DNA from: an uncultured Treponema sp.
Lineage (GTDB): Bacteria; Spirochaetota; Spirochaetia; Treponematales; Treponemataceae
Length of the DNA: 10,893 nt
Reading direction: 5' to 3'
Assembly (NCBI GenBank): GCA_937885475.1
Contig: CAKZZR010000123.1
Span: 1 to 10,893 of the forward strand
In this document: positions 5,728 to 10,893 of the stretch, in pieces
Numbering within the stretch: the first letter of the stretch is position 1
Layout: each line of letters begins with the position of its first letter
Notes under the pieces: model-generated
What the model saw: only the letters and a program-made list of their open reading frames with translations
The model's database searches: none
Told to the model about the DNA's origin: nothing
Made by a program: the position numbers and the translations under genes

Positions 5728-6909
5728 TTATGCGTAAATCGCGCGAACGCCTGTAACGCTCTCGCAGGCAGAAAGCTTTGCGATGATGTCGTCGCCGACC
5801 TTTCCGTCCACGTCGATAAGGTTGTAGGCAACGTCGCCGCGCGCCTGGTTAATCATTCCCGCTATGTTCAGCTTTGCCTCGCCAAGAATCGTGGTGAACT
5901 TGCTGATTGTGTCAGGAATATTCTTGTGGCTGATGCAAAGACGAGTTCCGCCGGCAGGAATAGGATTTTCTGTAACAGTCTTAGGGAAGTTCACGCTGTT
6001 CACAATGTTGCCGTTCTCCAAAAAGTCCTTAAGCTCTTTTGCTGCCATTACGGCGCAGTTGTCCTCGGCTTCAGGGGTGCTGGCTCCAAGGTGCGGAAGA
6101 ACGATAACGCCCTTCTGGTTCAAAAGCTCCTCGCTTGCAAAGTCAGTCACAAGGCAAGCAACCTTTCCGCTGTTGATAGCGTCAAGCATATCAGCGTTGT
6201 TCACAAGACCGCCGCGGGCAATGTTCAAGATGCGAACGCCGTCCTTCATCAATTTGAGGGTGCTTGCGTTAATCATTCCCTTTGTGTCGTTTGTCTGCGG
6301 AACGTGAATCGTGATGTAGTCGCAATTCTTGTAGATGTTCTCAAGAGTCTCAGAGTGCTGAACGTTGTGGTCAAGGCTCCAAGCCGCATTGATAGAAAGG
6401 AACGGGTCGTAACCAATTACGTTCATTCCAAGCTTGATGGCAGTGTTTGCAACCATGGCACCGATAGCACCAAGACCGATAACGCCAAGAGTCTTACCCT
6501 TAAGCTCAGGACCCACAAACTGACTCTTACCCTTCTCTGCCAAATCAGGAATCTCGTCTCCCTTGCCAGCCAAGCCGTTAGCCCAGGCATTAGCCGCAAT
6601 TACAGGACGGCTACTAAGCAAAAGCCCAAGGATTACAAGCTCCTTAACGGCGTTAGCGTTAGCACCAGGAGTGTTGAATACAACAACGCCCTTTTCTGTA
6701 AGCTCCGGAATAGGAATATTGTTCACACCAGCTCCCGCACGAGCCACAGCCTTAACATTTTCGCTCAAAGCCATACTGTGCATGTCAGCCGAGCGCACCA
6801 AAATAGCATCCGGATTATTAATCTCCGAAGCAATCTCATAATTATCGCGGTCCAGCTGATCCAGCCCACAAGCCGCAATTTTGTTCAACGTTTGAATTTT
6901 AAATGACAT
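5728..6909 (-). CDS. serA: D-3-phosphoglycerate dehydrogenase
   Basis: SerA oxidises 3-phosphoglycerate to 3-phosphohydroxypyruvate with NAD+, the first step of serine synthesis in the cytoplasm. The 393-residue protein has the D-2-hydroxyacid dehydrogenase fold: Rossmann motif GLGAIG (145-150) with the acidic NAD-ribose residue Asp168 in GYDPF, and catalytic Arg232 (ARGG), Glu261 (five after Asp256) and His273 (LPHLGAST). A C-terminal ACT domain covers about 322-393, the place of serine feedback inhibition in the E. coli enzyme. The length is close to the 410 residues of E. coli SerA. The ATG at 6909 has a strong ribosome-binding site (AAAGGAG, about 10 nt upstream). The gene lies 40 bp downstream of the endonuclease gene with no terminator between, so it can be reached by read-through from serC; only a weak TATAAA-like box is seen in the gap. 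Confidence 0.96.
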   Translation of the reverse strand: MSFKIQTLNKIAACGLDQLDRDNYEIASEINNPDAILVRSADMHSMALSENVKAVARAGAGVNNIPIPELTEKGVVVFNTPGANANAVKELVILGLLLSSRPVIAANAWANGLAGKGDEIPDLAEKGKSQFVGPELKGKTLGVIGLGAIGAMVANTAIKLGMNVIGYDPFLSINAAWSLDHNVQHSETLENIYKNCDYITIHVPQTNDTKGMINASTLKLMKDGVRILNIARGGLVNNADMLDAINSGKVACLVTDFASEELLNQKGVIVLPHLGASTPEAEDNCAVMAAKELKDFLENGNIVNSVNFPKTVTENPIPAGGTRLCISHKNIPDTISKFTTILGEAKLNIAGMINQARGDVAYNLIDVDGKVGDDIIAKLSACESVTGVRAIYA

Positions 6910-6949
6910 ATATCATTACTCCTTTATAATTGTTTTATGGTTTTTGATA

Positions 6950-8350
6950 TCATGCCTTTCCATAAATCTGATTTAGTACATTTTTCTGAATATACTCCTG
7001 ATTTATCCAAAAGCATTTTTTCTTTTCAAATGTGCCGTGAGGCGTATACATCAAATCCTTTGCATTTTTACCCTTAGGGCGAATATGCGAAACATGATTT
7101 TCAGACATTTTTATAAAATGCTCATAATCACCATGCTGTATTTTTGTCTTTGTATCTTCCCATACATCCTTAAAAATCTGATAGTCGCTTTCTGGAATCT
7201 GCCAGAACACAACTCTGTCCAAATAATACTCAGAATCTTTTGTGTCATGCTTAAAAAGGACGAAAATAAATTTGCTGGTAATAGCACTGTAAAAATCACT
7301 TTCTTCCCAATCCTCTTCTAGGATTCCACAGAAATCCACATTTTTAAAAGAAAGAGACTCTATTGAAGTTCCGTTCGGTTCCACACGAATTGTTTTTAAT
7401 TGAATTCCAGAAGCATTGAATTCGTATAAGTTGTCCTCAGATTTTTTTAGACCAACAATTTTTCGTGCTATATCTGCATACCGACTCTTATTCGCAACAT
7501 TGTAATTCTCACCTATCAAATCACAAATTTCATCCGCCGTTTTTTTAAGATACGGATTAAAAAGAGAATTTATCTTCTGCTCAAAAGTCTCGTTTTCAGA
7601 AAGAATTCTATCCTCAAGAATTCTTCCGTGTTCTTTTCGCTGTGCAAGAATCTGATAAATATGATTTATATAGCAGGATTTAAAGCATAAAGCTCTTCCA
7701 CGAGCCTTTATATCAGAATGCGGCTGAACCTGCATGCTTGTTGCCGCAGTAGAACCTTTTGTGCAAGCACCCAAATAAAGCGTGTCCCCCTCAGAAATTT
7801 CGTGTGCCCTGCCGGCATGAACCTTATCCACGATAATCTGCCAATCCGCCCTAAGCTGACTTTCATCTTCCTTCATGCACTGCCACAAGTCAGCAAGCTG
7901 AATCTGTAAATCTCCTGGTAATAAATTTGAATCATGGTGATAAAACACTAGAAGGATATTCTCATTCTTTTCTTTAAAATGTGAAGTCTCAAAAACTTCC
8001 TTATCAATATCATTAAAAGTAAAATGATTCAGAACGAGCCGTTCTTTTACACGAACTTCATAATTTGAAAGCGTTTTCAGGGGAGAAGCCTTTAGCTCAA
8101 GATTTGCCAAAGGAAAATCAGCCAAAGATTTATTGTCGTTCTTTTTTCCAAAATATGCTTCCTCAAGATAATTTCCAAAAGAGCCCTTATTATTCTTATT
8201 TTCTATCTTTTTATTCTCAGGAACATCTTGATACATTCCTGCGTACGAATGTTGTTCCTTATTTACAGAATCAATGGTCTTACTTTCAAGCCTCTGAGCA
8301 TATTCAACGATTGATTCAATGTTTGTCTCATCATAAAGCAAATTATCCAT
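6950..8350 (-). CDS. Sau3AI/MutH-type restriction endonuclease (probable GATC cutter)
   Basis: This is the type II endonuclease partner of the adjacent C5 methyltransferase. The 466 residues (Sau3AI has 489) form two MutH-like halves. The N-terminal half holds the MutH/Sau3AI active site: E64 in YLEEAYFG and D78-x6-E85-L-K87 in ADFPLANLELKASP, the same spacing as MutH Asp70, Glu77 and Lys79. The C-terminal half repeats the motif in altered form, EFNASGIQLK (310-319), with E310 and Q317 replacing the catalytic Asp and Glu. In Sau3AI the second half is an inactive DNA-binding effector domain. The start is the ATG at 8350, with GGAG 7 nt upstream; an in-frame TTG at 8380 would overlap the methyltransferase gene but lacks this support. 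The gap to the methyltransferase stop is 16 nt. Specificity for GATC is inferred from family and from GATC scarcity in the window. Confidence 0.88.
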   Translation of the reverse strand: MDNLLYDETNIESIVEYAQRLESKTIDSVNKEQHSYAGMYQDVPENKKIENKNNKGSFGNYLEEAYFGKKNDNKSLADFPLANLELKASPLKTLSNYEVRVKERLVLNHFTFNDIDKEVFETSHFKEKNENILLVFYHHDSNLLPGDLQIQLADLWQCMKEDESQLRADWQIIVDKVHAGRAHEISEGDTLYLGACTKGSTAATSMQVQPHSDIKARGRALCFKSCYINHIYQILAQRKEHGRILEDRILSENETFEQKINSLFNPYLKKTADEICDLIGENYNVANKSRYADIARKIVGLKKSEDNLYEFNASGIQLKTIRVEPNGTSIESLSFKNVDFCGILEEDWEESDFYSAITSKFIFVLFKHDTKDSEYYLDRVVFWQIPESDYQIFKDVWEDTKTKIQHGDYEHFIKMSENHVSHIRPKGKNAKDLMYTPHGTFEKKKCFWINQEYIQKNVLNQIYGKA

Positions 8351-8366
8351 ACTTTCTCTCCAATCC

Positions 8367-9569
8367 TTATTCTGAGTCAAAAATTCCGTTAAGAACGTTC
8401 CCCATACGGGTTACCATTGGCACCACAAGAGCGTTTCCCATACAAAAATACCTGAATTTCTGAGGCATCCCAGTATTAGTCCAGTCATCCTCAAAGCCTT
8501 GAATTCTTTCTGCCTCTACGGGCGTAATCAACCTGAGCCTATTTGTCTGAGGGTCTTTTATGACATGCGTACTTCTGTTGACAGTCGCTTCGCTTGTAAG
8601 CATCGTGCGTGCAGGAAGCTCAAGACTATCCGGAAAAGCAACAGGTCCTTCGCTGAATGTATATTTGAATCCTGTCTTTGCCGTGCGCTCTATTTTTTTT
8701 GCGCCCTTAAGATATTTGAATTTTTCAAGTGATTTTGTTATGTAAAAACCTTCGTCCACATCCTGCTCAATAAGATTTTTCAGGGGAATCGGATTTTCAG
8801 AAACAGACGTTACATCTGCTGTGTATATCTTTCCACCGCGCATAAATCCAGCATTCTTAAAAGAAAACTCAAATGAATCTGAAACCTTTTGTACATCTGA
8901 AAAATCAAAATCACAGAGCTTTCCAGCGTCTTCCAAAAGTGCAGGAAAAGCCGATGCAAAAAATCCCTTATGTGCAACAACATCTGCAAAATCATCGGAC
9001 GAAACCTTTTTTGCATAATTAGTCTTATCTGAATATGCAAAAATAAAAGTCCTGCGCCGTCTTTGAGCAGCACCATAATCGGCGGCGTTTATTACACGCC
9101 ATTCAACTGAATAACCAAGCTGTGCAAAACAAGCCAGAATTATTCCAAAATCACGCCCACGCTGTTTTGACGGAGACTTTAAAAGTCGGTCTACATTCTC
9201 AAGCAGGACAAAAGGAGTGTTTTTTGCAATCAGAGTATCTCTTATTTGCCACCAAAGAACGCCCTTTTTGCCCTCAATGCCTTTCTCTCCGTTCAACGAA
9301 TGAGCAACCGAATAATCCTGACAAGGAAATCCGCCAACCAAAAGATTATGCTCAGGAATATGAGCCTTATCTACAAGAGAAATATCTATGCCTGTATATT
9401 CATCTATATCGCCAAAGTGCTTTACATAGCAATCATGAGCCCACTGATTCTTTTTTCCTGGCTCCCATTGCGAAAACCAGACAGTAGTCCAATCTTTTGA
9501 GGAATGTTCAAGTCCAAGACGGAATCCACCGACTCCGGCAAAAAGCTCACATACAGTTTTTTTACACAT
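8367..9569 (-). CDS. DNA (cytosine-5) methyltransferase of a Sau3AI-like system
   Basis: It transfers methyl from S-adenosylmethionine to cytosine C5, protecting host DNA from the adjacent endonuclease. All main motifs are present, in residues from this start: I ELFAGVGGF (8-16), IV GGFPCQDYS with catalytic Cys83, VI ENV (124-126), VIII QRRRR (169-173), then a target-recognition region (about 180-320), IX LITPVEAERIQGF (347-359) and X GNALVVPMV (378-386). The 400-residue length is normal. The start is uncertain. MCKKTVCELFAG begins as I recall homologues do, but has no ribosome-binding site. An in-frame TTG at 9635 would add 22 residues and follows AGGAAGGGG just after the serC stop; an ATG at 9617 is also possible. 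TATTAT at 9583-9588 could be a -10 giving a near-leaderless mRNA. No controller (C) protein gene adjoins. Confidence 0.93.
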   Translation of the reverse strand: MCKKTVCELFAGVGGFRLGLEHSSKDWTTVWFSQWEPGKKNQWAHDCYVKHFGDIDEYTGIDISLVDKAHIPEHNLLVGGFPCQDYSVAHSLNGEKGIEGKKGVLWWQIRDTLIAKNTPFVLLENVDRLLKSPSKQRGRDFGIILACFAQLGYSVEWRVINAADYGAAQRRRRTFIFAYSDKTNYAKKVSSDDFADVVAHKGFFASAFPALLEDAGKLCDFDFSDVQKVSDSFEFSFKNAGFMRGGKIYTADVTSVSENPIPLKNLIEQDVDEGFYITKSLEKFKYLKGAKKIERTAKTGFKYTFSEGPVAFPDSLELPARTMLTSEATVNRSTHVIKDPQTNRLRLITPVEAERIQGFEDDWTNTGMPQKFRYFCMGNALVVPMVTRMGNVLNGIFDSE

Positions 9570-9657
9570 ATCGTTAGGCGAAATAATAGTTTTGCATTTT
9601 AAGGCTGGACACCACATCTTGTAATATCCAACCAAAAAATGCTTTTCCCCTTCCTAT

Positions 9658-10833
9658 CTACGCATTTTCCTTAGCAAACTTCTTCATAAAGTCTACCAAC
9701 GCCTTTACGCCTTCGATGCTCATTGCGTTGTAGATAGAAGCGCGCATACCACCTACCAGGCGGTGACCTTTGAGGTTTACAAGGCCTGCGGCAGCGGCTT
9801 CTTTTACGAACATGTCATTGATTTCCTTTTCTTTTGCAAGAGCGGACTTTTCTGCGTCGGTGCGGTCAGCCTCGTCCTTTTTGCTTGCAGCGGCAGTCTC
9901 AGCAGTGGAATACTTTGTAAGGAACGGAACGTTCATCAAAGAGCGGCTTCCCTTTTCTGCAGTAGCATGGTAGAAGTTACCCTCGTTATTGTCCAGATAA
10001 TTGTAAAGAAGGTCAGCCTTTGCAACGTTCAGCTTGTTGATTCCAGCTGCCCCGCCGTTCTTTTCAATCCAGTGCAAAACCTTTCCAAGAACGTATATTG
10101 TGTAGCAAGGCGGAGTATTGTACATAGAACCGTTGTCAGCGTGTGTTTTGTAAGCAAGCATGGTTGGTGTTCCAGGAAGACAAGCGTCAACTTCCGGAAT
10201 CAAGTCCTCGCGGATAATTACGAGTGTAACGCCAGCAGGAGCCAAGTTCTTCTGAGCGCCGGCAAAAAGCAAACCGAACTTAGAAACATCCAGTTCCTCG
10301 CTCAAGACACAAGAAGAAATATCAGCAACAAGCGGAATGTCGCCGCAATCCGGAATGTACTCGTAGTGAGTTCCCATGATTGTGTTGTTAAAGCAGATGT
10401 AAGCGTAATCGTAATCGCCAGTGATTTTTTCTACGCGCGGAATGTAAGAATAGTTCTTGTCCTTGCTTGAAGCGATTACGTCAACGGCAATGCCAAGCTT
10501 CTTAGCTTCAGCGGCAGCCTTTTTTGCCCAAACGCCAGTTTCGATGTAAGCGGCCTTCTTGTTTTTGATTCCCAGGTTCTGAGCAACCATAGCAAACTGA
10601 GTTGAACCACCGCCCTGCACGAACAGAACCTTGTAGTTCTCAGGAACTTTCATCAGCTTGCGAACCATAGCCTCAGCGTCCTCAATAATCGGCTCGTAAG
10701 CCTTTGAACGGTGGCTCATCTCCATTACAGACTGACCAGTTCCGTTGTAATCCAACATCTCTGCGGCACATTCCTTAAGAACATCCTCCGGCAAGCAGCT
10801 CGGTCCCGCACTAAAATTCCATACTCGTGACAT
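9658..10833 (-). CDS. serC: Phosphoserine aminotransferase
   Basis: SerC converts 3-phosphohydroxypyruvate and glutamate to phosphoserine with pyridoxal phosphate, step 2 of serine synthesis, using the product of SerA. The N-terminus NFSAGPSCLP (6-15), QGGGSTQF (73-80), Lys195 in AGAQKNLAPAG (191-201; the PLP-binding lysine) and GHRLVGGMRASIYNA (356-370) are all typical. The 391 residues exceed the usual 360 or so because of an extra charged, Ala/Lys/Glu-rich stretch at about 305-337, between MNVPF and the FVKEAAAAGL helix; E. coli SerC has only a few residues there. The start at 10833 follows GGGAG by 6 nt; the ATG at 10845 overlaps that site and is rejected. The promoter cannot be fixed: TATTTT (minus strand, 10874-10879) is a candidate -10 with its -35 near or past the window edge. 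The restriction-modification pair follows directly. Confidence 0.95.
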   Translation of the reverse strand: MSRVWNFSAGPSCLPEDVLKECAAEMLDYNGTGQSVMEMSHRSKAYEPIIEDAEAMVRKLMKVPENYKVLFVQGGGSTQFAMVAQNLGIKNKKAAYIETGVWAKKAAAEAKKLGIAVDVIASSKDKNYSYIPRVEKITGDYDYAYICFNNTIMGTHYEYIPDCGDIPLVADISSCVLSEELDVSKFGLLFAGAQKNLAPAGVTLVIIREDLIPEVDACLPGTPTMLAYKTHADNGSMYNTPPCYTIYVLGKVLHWIEKNGGAAGINKLNVAKADLLYNYLDNNEGNFYHATAEKGSRSLMNVPFLTKYSTAETAAASKKDEADRTDAEKSALAKEKEINDMFVKEAAAAGLVNLKGHRLVGGMRASIYNAMSIEGVKALVDFMKKFAKENA

Positions 10834-10893
10834 ATATACTCCCATAAAAAGTCAACGAACAAGTCGACTTTCTAAAATACTTAATTCATGGCA

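Noticed and set aside
5926..6906. A 326-codon open frame on the plus strand opposite serA
   Set aside because: It lies wholly antisense to a clear serA gene, its product shows no family features, and long antisense frames follow from the codon bias of the sense gene.
8351..8380. TTG start at 8380 for the endonuclease, overlapping the methyltransferase stop
   Set aside because: The ATG at 8350 has a well-spaced GGAG ribosome-binding site, which lies inside the longer version.
6910..9657. Target-site duplications or terminal repeats flanking the restriction-modification pair
   Set aside because: The two junctions (6910-6949 and 9636-9657) were compared by eye and share no convincing direct or inverted repeat; no transposase or integrase is present.
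9763..10470. A 235-codon open frame on the plus strand opposite serC
   Set aside because: It is antisense to conserved SerC coding sequence and its protein looks like a shadow frame, rich in Val, Cys and Ser without domains.
10861..10870. Palindrome AAGTCGACTT upstream of serC as an operator
   Set aside because: It is one isolated 10-bp palindrome near the window edge with no second copy and no known regulator match.

Overview
The window looks like a piece of a host-associated spirochaete chromosome, most likely a Treponema. This rests on recalled resemblance of the proteins (an Rpn-type nuclease remnant, a UPF0237 ACT protein, ClpS/ClpA and a serC/serA pair), not on a database search. Housekeeping genes have moderate GC; hand-counted sample lines of clpA, serA and serC run about 47-57%. 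Two stretches are AT-richer: the left edge and much of the block at 6.9-9.6 kb.

Left third (1-1870). This is an accessory-looking zone read leftward: a strong promoter that fires out of the window, a truncated Rpn/PD-(D/E)XK transposase-nuclease remnant, and two diverged XRE-type helix-turn-helix paralogues. The paralogues share a 19-bp element upstream. Between them lies a 43-codon frame whose ends overlap both neighbours as ATGA.

Middle (1870-5730). A rhomboid intramembrane protease and a small ACT-domain protein are read leftward. They diverge from clpS-clpA, the adaptor and unfoldase of the ClpAP protease, which are read rightward. The 39-bp divergent gap holds two interlocked promoters whose predicted start points fall on or next to the start codons.

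Right half (5730-10893). All genes are leftward: serC, a DNA cytosine-C5 methyltransferase, a Sau3AI/MutH-type restriction endonuclease, then serA. A complete type II restriction-modification pair therefore sits between the genes for steps 1 (SerA) and 2 (SerC) of serine synthesis. Sampled lines of the pair are mostly AT-richer than the flanks. GATC, the expected target of a Sau3AI-like enzyme, occurs only four times in the whole window by hand scan, against roughly 40 expected. A strong terminator closes the serA transcript where it meets clpA.

No tRNA, rRNA, CRISPR array or complete insertion sequence was seen. No wholly new system stands out. The most informative signals are the restriction-modification pair wedged in the serine genes together with GATC avoidance, and the interlocked leaderless-type promoters between the rhomboid gene and clpS.
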